From positions 1-64,000 of the forward strand of contig CAWGIX010000012.1 in the NCBI GenBank assembly GCA_963822705.1: a stretch of 64,000 nucleotides of DNA, given 5' to 3'. The position numbers and the translations under genes were made by a program. Below the pieces are notes generated by a model, which had not been told where the DNA came from, made no database searches, and saw only the letters and a list, made by a program, of their open reading frames with translations. The DNA comes from CAVRQM01 sp963822705. Its GTDB lineage: Bacteria; Pseudomonadota; Alphaproteobacteria; Acetobacterales; Acetobacteraceae. Shown piece by piece: positions 11,193 to 20,224 of this stretch (the first letter of the stretch is position 1; each line of letters starts with the position of its first letter).

Positions 11193-13138
11193 AGCGGCGC
11201 AGCCGCCCGCCCCGCCCGCGTCAAATCCGGCGGCAGCGCCTCCGCCGCAAGCCGCTCGATCGCCGCATCCAGCCCCAAAAATTCCTGCGCCTGCCCGCCC
11301 AGCCGGCGCAGTGACACGGTCCGCTCCTCGGCCTCGCGCCGGCCTACCACCAGCATCAGCGGCACGTGCGCGATACTGTGCGCCCGCACCTTGGCGTTGA
11401 TCTTTTCCGGAGAAAAGTCGGCTTCGACATGCAATCCCGCCGCGCGCAGCCGGTCGGCCACTTCCAGTCCGTACTCGTCGGCATCCGATACGATGGTCGC
11501 CACGACCGCCTGCACCGGCGCCAGCCAGAGCGGGAACCGGCCGGCGTATTGCTCAATCAAAATGCCTAGGAACCGCTCGAAACTCCCCAGTATGGCCCGA
11601 TGCAGCATTACCGGCCGGCGCCGAGACCCATCGGACGCGGTGTATTCCGCGTCCAGCCGCTCGGGCAGTACGTAGTCCACCTGCAACGTGCCGCATTGCC
11701 AGTCGCGCCCGATCGCGTCGCGCAGCACGAACTCGAGCTTCGGGCCGTAGAACGCGCCCTCGCCCGGATTCAGCGCGTATTCCACGCCGGCCAGCCGGCA
11801 AGCTTCGCGCAGTGCCGCTTCCGCGCGGTCCCAATCCGTATCGTTCCCAGCGCGCGTCGTCGGCCGGTCGGCGAATTTCACCGCAAATTCGTCAAATCCG
11901 AAATCGCGGTAAATCGAAGCCAGCAAATCCACAAAGCGCGCCGTCTCCGAGGCGATCTGGTCCTCTTCGCAAAAAATATGCGCATCGTCCTGCGTGAACG
12001 CGCGCACCCGCATCAGGCCGTGCAGCGCGCCGGACGGTTCGTAGCGCATGCACGAACCGAATTCCGCCATGCGCAGCGGCAGCTCGCGATAGCTGCGGAT
12101 GCCGTGCTTGAAAATCTGCACGTGACAGGGGCAGTTCATCGGTTTGAGCGCCAGCGTCTTGTCTTCTTCCTCGACGCGCGCTAGGAACATGTGCTCGCGG
12201 AATTTCTCCCAGTGTCCGGACGCCTCCCACAGCGAACGGTCCACCAGTTGCGGCGTGCGCACCTCCTGGTATCCCGCCGCGTCCAGCCGCCGGCGCATAT
12301 AGGCTTCGGCCGCGCGATACAATCGCCACCCTTTTGGGTGCCAGAAGATGCTGCCGACAGCTTCCTCCTGGGTGTGGAACAGGTCCATTTCGCGGCCGAT
12401 GCGCCGGTGGTCGCGCCGCTCCGCCTCCTCCAGCATTTTCAAGTAGGCATTCAGCTCCTTTTCGTCGCGCCAGGCAGTGCCGTAGATGCGCGACAGCATC
12501 GGGTTGCGGTGGTCGCCACGCCAATACGCACCCGCCACTTTCTGCAGCTTGAACGCCGTACCGACATCGGCGGTGCTGCGCATGTGCGGCCCGCGGCACA
12601 GGTCAATCCACGCGCCCTGCCGATACAGCGTGATGACCTCGCTTTCCGGCAGGTCGCGGATCAGTTCCGCCTTGAACCGTTCTCCGCGCGCCTCGAAAAA
12701 CGCGATGGCGTCGTCGCGGTCCCACACCTCGCGCTCGAATTTTTCCCCGCGGGCCACGATCTCGCGCATCTTGGCTTCGATCTCCGGGAAATCTTCCGGC
12801 GTGAACGGGGCGTTGCGAGCGAAATCGTAGTAGAAGCCGTTCTCGATGGCCGGCCCGATCGTTACTTGCGTGCCCGGGTATAGCGACTGCACTGCCTCGG
12901 CCAGCACGTGCGCCGCATCGTGGCGGATCATGCCCAGCGCCTCCGGGTCGCGCCGCGTAATGAACCGCACCGCGGCGTCGCGGTCGATGCTGCGGGAAAG
13001 ATCCTGCGGCGCGCCGTCCACGCTCATTGCCAGTGCGGCGCGGGACAGACCTGGGCCGATTGCGGCCGCCAGTTCCGCCCCGGTGACGGGTGCGGCGAAC
13101 GCGCGCACGGAACCGTCGGGGAGCGTGATGGCGGGCAT
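11186..13138 (-). CDS. thrS: Threonyl-tRNA synthetase
   Basis: Class II aminoacyl-tRNA synthetase that charges tRNA-Thr; 650 residues, uninterrupted. It has an N-terminal TGS domain (MPAITLPDGSVRAFAAPVTG), the editing domain with RHDAAHVLAEAV (zinc-type HxxxH) and YYDFARNAPFT, and the catalytic core with PMNCPCHVQIFKHGIRSYRE (zinc-binding Cys), RYEPSGALHGLMRVRAFTQD (motif 2) and PVMLHRAILGSFERFLGILI (motif 3). The C-terminal anticodon-binding domain follows. ATG 13138 is preceded by AAGAGAGG. thrS upstream of infC is a common bacterial order; here a Uma2 remnant and about 340 bases separate them. Confidence 0.97.
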   Translation of the reverse strand: MPAITLPDGSVRAFAAPVTGAELAAAIGPGLSRAALAMSVDGAPQDLSRSIDRDAAVRFITRRDPEALGMIRHDAAHVLAEAVQSLYPGTQVTIGPAIENGFYYDFARNAPFTPEDFPEIEAKMREIVARGEKFEREVWDRDDAIAFFEARGERFKAELIRDLPESEVITLYRQGAWIDLCRGPHMRSTADVGTAFKLQKVAGAYWRGDHRNPMLSRIYGTAWRDEKELNAYLKMLEEAERRDHRRIGREMDLFHTQEEAVGSIFWHPKGWRLYRAAEAYMRRRLDAAGYQEVRTPQLVDRSLWEASGHWEKFREHMFLARVEEEDKTLALKPMNCPCHVQIFKHGIRSYRELPLRMAEFGSCMRYEPSGALHGLMRVRAFTQDDAHIFCEEDQIASETARFVDLLASIYRDFGFDEFAVKFADRPTTRAGNDTDWDRAEAALREACRLAGVEYALNPGEGAFYGPKLEFVLRDAIGRDWQCGTLQVDYVLPERLDAEYTASDGSRRRPVMLHRAILGSFERFLGILIEQYAGRFPLWLAPVQAVVATIVSDADEYGLEVADRLRAAGLHVEADFSPEKINAKVRAHSIAHVPLMLVVGRREAEERTVSLRRLGGQAQEFLGLDAAIERLAAEALPPDLTRAGRAAAPLE

Positions 13139-13170
13139 CGGCGGAACCTCTCTTGACGGGCGGGCCGTTC

Positions 13171-14160
13171 CTATGCCGCCTTGGGGAGTGCGGCGGCAAC
13201 CCTCTCGACGGGCAACTCGGCTAGGTTTTCGACGCGCAGCACGACCGGCCAGGCGCCATGGGGCCCTCGCGGTGCAGTCAGCTCTGGGTCGCTGGCAGGG
13301 CCGAAGAGCACCACGCACGGGCAGCCCATGGCGGCAGCCAGGTGCATCGGGCCGGTGTCGTTGCCCACGGCCACACGGGCCCGCGCCGCCAGAGCCCCCA
13401 GCGCCGGCAGGTCGGTGCGCCCGGTCAGGTCGATTGCCGCCGGGCAGGCAGCGCGGATTTTCGCCGCCGCCGGCGCCTCGTCGCGCGTGCCCAAGATTAC
13501 CGGACGCAGCCCGCGCCCGGACAGCACGGCCGCGAGAGCCGCGAACCGCTCCGCAGGCCAGCGCTTTTCCGGCCTGTGCAGGGCGGCCCCCGGCACCAGC
13601 AACGCCCCATAGCCCGACGGCAGTTCGGGATATGGCGCAGCGGCAAGCCAAGCCAGGTCCGGCGAGGACCACTCCGTGATGCCCGCCATGGCGAGTTGGT
13701 CGCGCTGGCGCTCCAGCGTGTGCATCGAATCGCGCCCCGGGTTGGCGTGCGGCAGCTGACAGCCCGGCGCGATTCCGGACCAAGCCGGTCGGCCGGCAAC
13801 CAGGAAGTAGGCGGAGGAACGACGGGAGGTTTGCAGGTCATACACGCGATCAAAACCACGCAAGCTTCTCGCCAGTTGCAGCAATCGCAGCGGTTGCCGC
13901 CAGGATGGGCGCGTGTCTACCAGGACGCGGTCGAACCAGGGCGATGCTCGGGCGAGGTCCACGAACGGAGGCGTCGTCAGCAGTGTGACATGGTCGGCCG
14001 CGTGATGCGCCCGGATCGCCGCGAATGGGGCGAAGGACAGCACGAAGTCGCCGAGCGCACCGAGCCGTATGACCAGGACGCGCGATCGAGCGGCAAATCC
14101 AGACGGACGTTGCTCCGGACTAATAATCCGCTCCGGTGGCAGAACGGACACCGAAGCCAT
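13171..14160 (-). CDS. Glycosyltransferase family 9 (heptosyltransferase-like)
   Basis: A 329-residue cytoplasmic GT-B enzyme of the ADP-heptose:LPS heptosyltransferase group. After a short N-terminal extension it reads RVLVIRLGALGDFVLSFAPF, the family N-terminal motif. The C-terminal half has PVILGTRDE, IDLTGRTDLPALGALAARA and AVGNDTGPMHLAAAMGCP, the sugar-nucleotide site. It would transfer a heptose or similar sugar in lipopolysaccharide core assembly at the inner membrane. It ends 33 bases before thrS and probably shares its transcript. The exact acceptor cannot be assigned, so no waa symbol is given. Confidence 0.88.
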   Translation of the reverse strand: MASVSVLPPERIISPEQRPSGFAARSRVLVIRLGALGDFVLSFAPFAAIRAHHAADHVTLLTTPPFVDLARASPWFDRVLVDTRPSWRQPLRLLQLARSLRGFDRVYDLQTSRRSSAYFLVAGRPAWSGIAPGCQLPHANPGRDSMHTLERQRDQLAMAGITEWSSPDLAWLAAAPYPELPSGYGALLVPGAALHRPEKRWPAERFAALAAVLSGRGLRPVILGTRDEAPAAAKIRAACPAAIDLTGRTDLPALGALAARARVAVGNDTGPMHLAAAMGCPCVVLFGPASDPELTAPRGPHGAWPVVLRVENLAELPVERVAAALPKAA

Positions 14161-14300
14161 GCCGGTCCAGCATTTCTCTTCGGGTAAGCGTGGTCAGACC
14201 GGTCGGTCCTGTCGGGGCGAGAACGCACCCAGTGCTGCCGTCGGTCCAAATCTCTGGAGCATCATCATCGCGCCCGCGGCCTCGTTTCGGCCAAGCCGGC

Positions 14301-15197
14301 TCAGGCTTTGACGGTGGAGGCTCGATAGATCTCATCGACGGATTTCGCCAGCGCCGCGTCGAACTCCGCGTCACTCATAGAGTGCTTGAGGTCTTCCGTC
14401 AGGGCTCGCGAAAAGCTCGCTATCATTCCATGATTCTTGGCAAGACGTTTGCAGGCATCGGCCCGCGTGTAGCCGCCGGAAAGTGCGACAACCCTGGCCA
14501 CGCGCTTGTCACTGATCAGCGCCGAATAGAAATCCGGGATTTCCGGGATCGTCAGCTTTAGCATCACCTGGCGCGTTTCCGGCAGAGCGTCGACTTGCCT
14601 GGTCAGTTCCTCCCGGAGAATGGCTTCCGCACCGGCCTTGTCCGGGCTTTTGATCGAAACTTCCGGCTCGATGATGGGCATGAGCCCGTGCCTGGCGATC
14701 TGCGCCGCGACCTCGAACTGCTGCTTCACCAAGGCGGCGATCCCCTGTTGCGAGGGCAGATTAATGAACGAGCGCATCTTGGTGCCAAACACGCCGAGCC
14801 TCGCCGCGCGAGCGAGCAATGAGTCGAGTTCGGGCATCGGCTTCATCAGGCTGACGCCGTCCTTCTCAGCCTCGAGCCCCTTGTCGACTTTTACGAAGGG
14901 GACAACGCCCCGCTCGTCCCACAGAAAAGTCGGAACCGGCTTTCCCTCCGCCTGTCCGTCCATCGTGCCCTCGAACAGGATGGCGCCGATCACTTTGGCT
15001 CCGGTAAAAGCCGGTGCGGTGATTATGCGCACGCGCATCTCATGCATAAGCCTGAACATTTCCGCATCGCCGCTATAGGCGCTGTCCGGGATGCCGTACT
15101 GGCGCAGGGCGCCGGGGGTTGATCCGCCGCTCTGGTCAAGGGCGGCGATAAACCCGTTCTTGCCAGACATCTGCGCCATCATTTTGTCATTGGCCAT
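14301..15197 (-). CDS. fda: Fructose-bisphosphate aldolase class I
   Basis: A 298-residue enzyme that cleaves fructose 1,6-bisphosphate to dihydroxyacetone phosphate and glyceraldehyde 3-phosphate through a Schiff base. It reads GFIAALDQSGGSTPGALRQY at the N-terminus, GVVPFVKVDKGL, FGTKMRSFINL, MPIIEPEVSI, QVMLKLTIPEIPDFYSALI with the Schiff-base lysine, and VVALSGGYTRADA. Length and motifs match the short bacterial class I type known from Staphylococcus (Fda). The ATG at 15197 gives MANDKMMAQMSG. In a methylotroph it may serve gluconeogenesis or an assimilation cycle. The 140 bases between it and the glycosyltransferase show no gene. Confidence 0.95.
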   Translation of the reverse strand: MANDKMMAQMSGKNGFIAALDQSGGSTPGALRQYGIPDSAYSGDAEMFRLMHEMRVRIITAPAFTGAKVIGAILFEGTMDGQAEGKPVPTFLWDERGVVPFVKVDKGLEAEKDGVSLMKPMPELDSLLARAARLGVFGTKMRSFINLPSQQGIAALVKQQFEVAAQIARHGLMPIIEPEVSIKSPDKAGAEAILREELTRQVDALPETRQVMLKLTIPEIPDFYSALISDKRVARVVALSGGYTRADACKRLAKNHGMIASFSRALTEDLKHSMSDAEFDAALAKSVDEIYRASTVKA

Positions 15198-15255
15198 GGT
15201 CGTGATCCTCGCCTAAGACCGGCTTCTGCCGGTTCCAATTCTGCGGGTTTGGCCG

Positions 15256-15510
15256 CTACGCCGAAGCCGCGGCACGCGTCAACTTCTTGTCAAGCGTCAC
15301 GAGTTCAGCCGCCATGGAACGGGCGAGCCAAAGGTACGCCGCATCGGCCTCTCGGATCGCGTCGCAGTCTGGTCAGGTAAATGTTGGCAAGCTCGTAGCC
15401 AAAAATGGTCGGTGCTGCGAGATGGGCACCGTCGATCTGGCGCGATACCGCTCTCCAATCAGGTTCCGTGAACACAATGGCGGCAATGGCGGAGGCGGGT
15501 CTACAGGCAT
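15256..15510 (-). pseudogene. VapC-type PIN-domain toxin remnant
   Basis: A PIN-domain toxin can be pieced together. ATG 15510 gives MPVD; a shift then gives ASAIAAIVFTEPDWRAVSRQ and APTIFGYELANIYLTRLRRD. After another shift EADAAYLWLARSMAAELVTL and DKKLTRAAASA run to the TAG at 15256. These match the PIN start (VDxSAxxA), the central PTIFxYELANxL helix and the C-terminal DAAYLxLA...LVTLDxxL. About 40-50 residues normally between the LRRD helix and the C-terminal D are missing. The internal deletion plus two frameshifts make this a dead gene. No antitoxin gene lies upstream. Confidence 0.75.
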
Positions 15511-15542
15511 AGCACCGACTTGGCTCCATCCCAGCGCCACGC

Positions 15543-16337
15543 TTACTCCCGCGCCTGCCGAGTTGCAACGCCCGCCTGCCCCCAATCGATCGAGACCCGC
15601 CGCGAGATCACGCCGAAAACCAGCGCCGACCAGTCCGGATCGCCGACACTTGTGGCCGCGAACACCGGATAACTTGCCAGCGCATCGGGCAGGATGCGGC
15701 TGGCCAGGTGGTTGATGCCAGAATTTCGGCGCAAAACCCCAAGCTCGCTTGTCTCGGCCGCAATCGCGCCGCAGCGCTGCACGTTGTAGGCGTCCAGCAT
15801 TTCGACATCCTCCTCGAATGCCATATGCTGGAAATCCAGCCGCCAGAGATGGAATGCCGCGTCCAGCGCACGCTCCGCGTTAGTCGCGATCATGAAGCAG
15901 ATGGTTTCCCCGGCTAAATCCTGCGGCCGCATGGCGGGAGAAGCTCGCGGCACCATGAGCGCGAGCCGTTCCGAAAAAACCGGAAGCCCGCGCATGATGT
16001 ACGGCGTCAAACCTTCCTCGGCTACGGCGTCGTCAGAGAGGAAAAACAACTCGTCGCGCCCCGCACGCACGGCATCGTATGCCAGCGACAAATCGTAAAA
16101 CGTGAACGCAATTCTGGCTCCCGGTCCCAGCACTGTGTCGGCTACGGCGCGACACAAATTGATCGCGAGACCGCCCACCGAACCGTCACGCAAGGCGCTA
16201 GCAAAGGTTGGTCGCGGTTCAGCCCCGCAATGCAAAATCTTTTCGCTTCGCACCCGGTCCAGCGCGCCGGCCCATGCCGGCGATACCAGCCAAGCGGTGG
16301 CCGCCCAAGCAACGGCGGCCCAGGCAATACAGCGCAT
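15543..16337 (-). CDS. Periplasmic solute-binding protein, family 3-like
   Basis: A 264-residue exported protein. The signal peptide is MRCIAWAAVAWAATAWLVSP followed by AWA. The body resembles family 3 (amino-acid type) binding proteins: GLAINLCRAVADTVLG and AFTFYDLSLAYDAVRAGRDE, then DLAGETICFMIATNAERAL. Two related cysteines (HCGAEPR and INLCR) could form a disulfide. Its ATG follows the TAA of the AcpA-like gene with no gap, so the two are translationally coupled. No permease or ATPase is nearby, so it may act as a sensor or accessory binding protein rather than in import. The ligand is unknown. Confidence 0.7.
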   Translation of the reverse strand: MRCIAWAAVAWAATAWLVSPAWAGALDRVRSEKILHCGAEPRPTFASALRDGSVGGLAINLCRAVADTVLGPGARIAFTFYDLSLAYDAVRAGRDELFFLSDDAVAEEGLTPYIMRGLPVFSERLALMVPRASPAMRPQDLAGETICFMIATNAERALDAAFHLWRLDFQHMAFEEDVEMLDAYNVQRCGAIAAETSELGVLRRNSGINHLASRILPDALASYPVFAATSVGDPDWSALVFGVISRRVSIDWGQAGVATRQARE

Positions 16338-18363
16338 TTAGTTATAAGCCGGCAACGTCGCCGGCAACGTATTGAAATGATCGGGCACCTGCGTGCTGAT
16401 TCCCTGGCGCACGTCTTCCGGAGTCATCCCGATCGCCTGGCATCCTTTGCCACCGAAATGCGGGAGCGAGTTCACCACCGCGTCAGGAATCCTCGCGTAT
16501 TCCGGCGGCAGCGGCGGCAATTCGCCGGACAGCCGGCGCGGCTCGAAGGCGGACAGCAGGTCATCGGTCTCCGGTGTGTTGAGGTCGCGCGGCCCCAGAA
16601 AATGCTGCACAAAACCGTTCGGACCGTTGAACCGCGCGTCCTCGCCCTCGATCAGCGCCTGCGCCTCGTCCGGCAGGCTGGCCAGCGGCGGCAGGTCAAA
16701 AATTGCCTCGATTGTCTCCAGCACCGCGTTGTGGTCGCCTTCGGCGTGCGAGACGACGTGCGCCCGCGCATAGGGCGAAATCACGATCATTGGAACCCGG
16801 ATGCCGCGCGCCAGCGCCAGCCCGTCTGGTCCGTAGGACAGGATGCGCGGCGGCACGTGGTCATAGAAACCATCGGACTCGTCATAGGTGATGATAATGG
16901 CGCTCTGGTTCCAGATTTCCGGCCTTGCCGCGACGGCATTGACGACGCGCGCGGCCATGGCCTCGCTGATCTGGCGGTCGCTGTACGCCGGGTGATCGTC
17001 GTCGCCGGATTTTGCTGCGTTAATGGAGGCAATATCGGACGCGGTCAGTCCGGCGGCGTTCGGATACGCCTTGTTCTGAATCGGCGGCACCATGCCCAAA
17101 ATGTTGCCGAACCCGCCGCGGATGTAGAACACGCCGCCACTCACCGGCAGATTGCCGCTGCGCAAATCGTCGAATAGATCGCCTTCGCCGCGCAGGTTGT
17201 GCGCAAAGGCGGGGTTGTTCGCGATATAGCCGAAGTACTGCGGCGCCTCGTGATGGCTGACAAAGTCGTGGTGGGTGGTGGCGCCGGGGGGATCGGTTGG
17301 CTCGTGGTCGTACCCCTCCTGATACCAGCGCCAGTTCACCCGGGCGCCCTGGCGGGAGGTGATAAACGGCACGTCTTGCGACACGTCGCCCAGATCGCGT
17401 TCCGGCGCCGAATCCTGTTTGACGGCCTCCGCCAGGTCCGCGCCGCCAAACGCCAGCGGCAGCGTGGCAAAGGTCAGGTTGCTGGCGATGTTGCCATTGG
17501 CGTAATTTTCGGTAGCTCCGCGCGGCGTCGCGGTCGTTCGCGGTCGGATCGTACTGAGAGCCCCAGAACGGCTGCGGATCGTTCGCGATCGGCGGCCCCT
17601 GCGTGGTGCCGGTTGCGCCGCCGGCTCGGGTCACGGCCTGGCCCTTCGGGCCATGCTTCACCCACTGCGTCTCGCCCGACTGTCCCGCGATCATGGCGAT
17701 GGCGTTTGGCGTGGAGGGTGCGTCCTCGGTGGCAAAGATGTTGTCGAACAGCACGAACCGGCTGGCGTATTGCCACAAGAACGGGATGGTGTCGCAGTCG
17801 ATATAGCTCATGACGAGCCGCGCAAACTGAGCGCCCATCGTCGCAGCCCCTTTGGACGCGAAGCGCGCGTATTCGTCGGACGCAAAGCCGTCCATCGCCG
17901 CGACGGCGCCCGTTACGTGCAGTTTGCGGGCCAAGCCAGGGTGGCTGTGGTCTACGCTGTCGACGAAGGTCGCGTTCTGTTCAGGGCCGATGCGAAACGG
18001 TATCACGGTCCGGGGTTGCCCCGCCTGGTCCGCAAAAGTTTGGGAGAAGCCCGGAGTATGTGCCGAATCGCGCGGAGCGGCGCCGTTGGAATACAGACCG
18101 TTGGCGCCCGGAAACGTGCCGAACTCGTTGTCGAACGAGTGGTTCTCGTTGAAGACGACGAACACGTATTTCACGCGGCGCCGCAATGCCTGGATGAGTT
18201 CTTCGCGCGGCAGCGGCACGTACGGAGTTGCGAACGCTGTTACCTCCGGTCCCGGATCGGGCTGCGGAGTTACCAGCGCTGGCGGTTGCGCGGCGGCCGT
18301 TCCGGCGGCTCCAAGAATCGTCAGCGCGGTTGCCCAGCGCAGCCATTCCCTCCCAAACCGCAT
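16338..18363 (-). CDS. AcpA-like acid phosphatase / phospholipase C family phosphoesterase (one frameshift)
   Basis: About 674 residues, exported; the signal peptide is WLRWATALTILGAAGTAAAQ. The family motif FVVFNENHSFDNEFGTFPG holds the metal/nucleophile region, followed by DHSHPGLARKLHVTGAVAAM. The C-terminal half contains IIITYDESDGFYDHVPP, VPMIVISPYARAHVVSH and DHNAVLETIEAIFDLPPL. This is the alkaline-phosphatase superfamily branch with AcpA and PLC. The frame changes at about 17508-17522, where GDAARS passes to ATENYANGNIASNLTFATL. The ATG at 18363 follows AGGGG. It probably releases phosphate or head groups from phospho-esters in the periplasm. Confidence 0.9.
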
Positions 18364-18501
18364 CGGCTTGCCCCTGTCGTGTGAACAGGCTCGCTTACCA
18401 CACACGGCGCGGACTCGATGTACCCGGGGTAAGAAGCACCCACCGCGGGGCATGATACGGCAGGCCCGACCCCTCCTCAGAGGGCGCCTATACCCAGAGC
18501 G

Positions 18502-18615
18502 CTACGGGCACCGGTACGGATGGTAGTAGCACCAGCCGGGTCGAGCGGGGTAAACCACGCAGCCGCCCAATTGCAGAGCCGTGGCAAGCAAAAGGCACAG
18601 TGCACCAAATCGCAT
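18502..18615 (-). CDS. Very small lipoprotein (37 residues)
   Basis: ATG 18615 opens a 37-residue frame: MRFGALCLLLATALQLGGCV, then VYPARPGWCYYHPYRCP and the TAG at 18502. The first 18 residues form a lipoprotein signal peptide ending in the lipobox LGGC, so Cys19 would be the lipidated residue. The mature peptide is only 19 residues and rich in Tyr, Pro and Cys. GGAGG lies 8-12 bases upstream of the ATG. It stands 70 bases downstream of the YXWGXW-type gene on the same strand. Small Tyr/Pro/Trp-rich lipoproteins of this sort are frequent in Acetobacteraceae; the function is unknown. Confidence 0.65.
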   Translation of the reverse strand: MRFGALCLLLATALQLGGCVVYPARPGWCYYHPYRCP

Positions 18616-18686
18616 CACGACAAAACCTCCACCCGGCGGGGCGACCGCCTATGAGAACCCCGCGCGGCGGGGCCGAACACACGAAA

Positions 18687-18968
18687 TCAGGCTGGCGCCC
18701 AGTGGCCGGCATGCCAAGCGCCAGCGGGGCCGTAGAACCCCGGAACCCAAACTCGCCCCGCAGGGGCCACGCCGGGCGGCGGACCCTCGTATGGGCCGGG
18801 CGCCGGCCCGGGGCCGCCTGCCCAGTGGCCGGGAATCCATCGTCCCGCCGGGCCGTAATGCCCCTGGACCCACACCGCCGCCGCTTGCGCCGCAACCATG
18901 GCCGCGAACACGACCGCGAGACCGCTGGCGGCTCCGAAAGCCCACCGTTTCTGAGTTCCGAGCGACAT
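18687..18968 (-). CDS. Small exported YXWGXW-like repeat protein
   Basis: A 93-residue protein. An N-terminal signal or anchor helix (FGAASGLAVVFAAMVAAQAA) is followed by two imperfect copies of a Gly/Trp/Tyr repeat: VWVQGHYGPAGRWIPGHWAG and VWVPGFYGPAGAWHAGHWAP. This is the YXWGXW-type pattern (VWVxGHWxPxGxWVPGHWxx) found in small secreted proteins of proteobacteria. The linker is Pro/Gly-rich. It ends with the alanine-rich APA and no anchor. The function is unknown; it is probably a cell-envelope or matrix peptide. Confidence 0.75.
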   Translation of the reverse strand: MSLGTQKRWAFGAASGLAVVFAAMVAAQAAAVWVQGHYGPAGRWIPGHWAGGPGPAPGPYEGPPPGVAPAGRVWVPGFYGPAGAWHAGHWAPA

Positions 18969-19032
18969 GCTCCCCTCCTTTGACCAGCGAAGCGTCTAGC
19001 CGATGCAAACGCGACCGTGTCAAGGCAAGTTC

Positions 19033-20179
19033 CTAGCTCGCCAACACCTCGGCATAGACAGCGAGCGTCGCCTCCTGCATGGCCCTGACGGTGAATCGCT
19101 CCGCGACGCTCGCCCTCGCCCGCGCGCCAAACACGGCCCGGTGCTCCGGAGGCAGCGCCAGCACGAAGTCCAGCATCGCCGCCAGCGCCGCCGGATCGCC
19201 CGGCGGCACCAGCCAGCCGGTGGAATCGTGCTCGACCGTTTCCGCCGCACCCCCATGGCCACTGGCCACCACCGGACGAGCCATAGCCTGAGCCTCGACG
19301 ATGACTCGCCCAAAACCTTCGGGCTCGGTGGAGGCGTTCACGACCACGGCGGCCAGCGCCAGCGCGGCCGGCATGTCATCGCAATGGCCGACGATGCGCA
19401 CCTGCTCGGCCACGCCCAGCCTCTCGGCCAGAGCCCCCAGTTCCCGCGCGTACGCAGTGCGTCCCTGGTCGGAGCCCAGGAACACTGCGGTGATGTCCGT
19501 CCGCTGGAGCCTGGCCATGGCCTCGATCAACACGGCCTGACCCTTCCAGCGCGACAGGCGCGCTGGCAACAGCACCGCCTCGTGATCGTCCGGCAGCCGC
19601 CAGGCGGCGGCTTGGCGGCGGATGCGGTCGTAGGATACCCGATCCGGATCGAATACCGCCGGATCGACGCCGCGATGGATGATACGCACCCGTGCCGGAT
19701 CGAACTCCGTGCCGGCTGACCAGTTCGTCCGCCACGAAGCGGCTGATGGCGATCACCCGCTCGCCCGCCGCCATCACCGCGTTGTAACGGCGCTTTCCGG
19801 GGAAATCCTCGCCGTAGGGGGCGTGGTAGGTGGTGACGAAATGGGCTCCGGTGCGCCGGCAGGCCAGGAACGCCGACCAGGCGGGCGCCCGCGACCGCGC
19901 GTGCACGATCTGGACCAACTCCTCGCGGATCACCCGTTCCAGGCGCGCCGCGTTCCGCCACCCCCTCCACGGCAATTTCGTCGCCAGCGGTAGCAGGATG
20001 TTGCGTCCGCCCGCGTGCTCCACCGCTGGCTCCAGCCGGCCGCCGGCGCTGGCCACCAGCGCCACCCCGCCCGCCCCGGCGATGGCCGCCGCCATTTCCA
20101 CCGTGCCCCGCTCCACCCCGCCGCCGTCCAGCGCCGGCAGCACTTGCAGGATCACGGGCGGTCGCTCGGCGGCGGACAT
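19033..20179 (-). CDS. Glycosyltransferase family 4 (one frameshift)
   Basis: About 381 residues of a GT-B glycosyltransferase. The N-terminal half from ATG 20179 reads ILQVLPALDGGGVERGTVEM, FVTTYHAPYG and VIAISRFVADELVSRHG. The C-terminal half, in another frame, has RIIHRGVDPAVFDP, VLLPARLSRWKGQAVLIEAM, VNASTEPEGFGRVIVEAQAM (the E-x7-E motif) and GWLVPPGDPAALAAML. The switch is at about 19701-19715. It probably adds a hexose to lipopolysaccharide or another envelope glycan. It is divergent from the alpha/beta hydrolase, with 45 bases between the two starts. Confidence 0.9.
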
Positions 20180-20224
20180 CGGCGGGCCTATAAGGCAGCG
20201 ATCGGAAATCGGGAAACCAAACGC

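Noticed and set aside
13258..14187. Plus-strand open frame opposite the glycosyltransferase
   Set aside because: Antisense to the well-conserved GT9 motifs; composition typical of a shadow frame.
14161..14300. Gap between the aldolase and glycosyltransferase genes as a possible RNA gene
   Set aside because: No cloverleaf or GGTTCGA-type arm could be traced; nothing can be supported.
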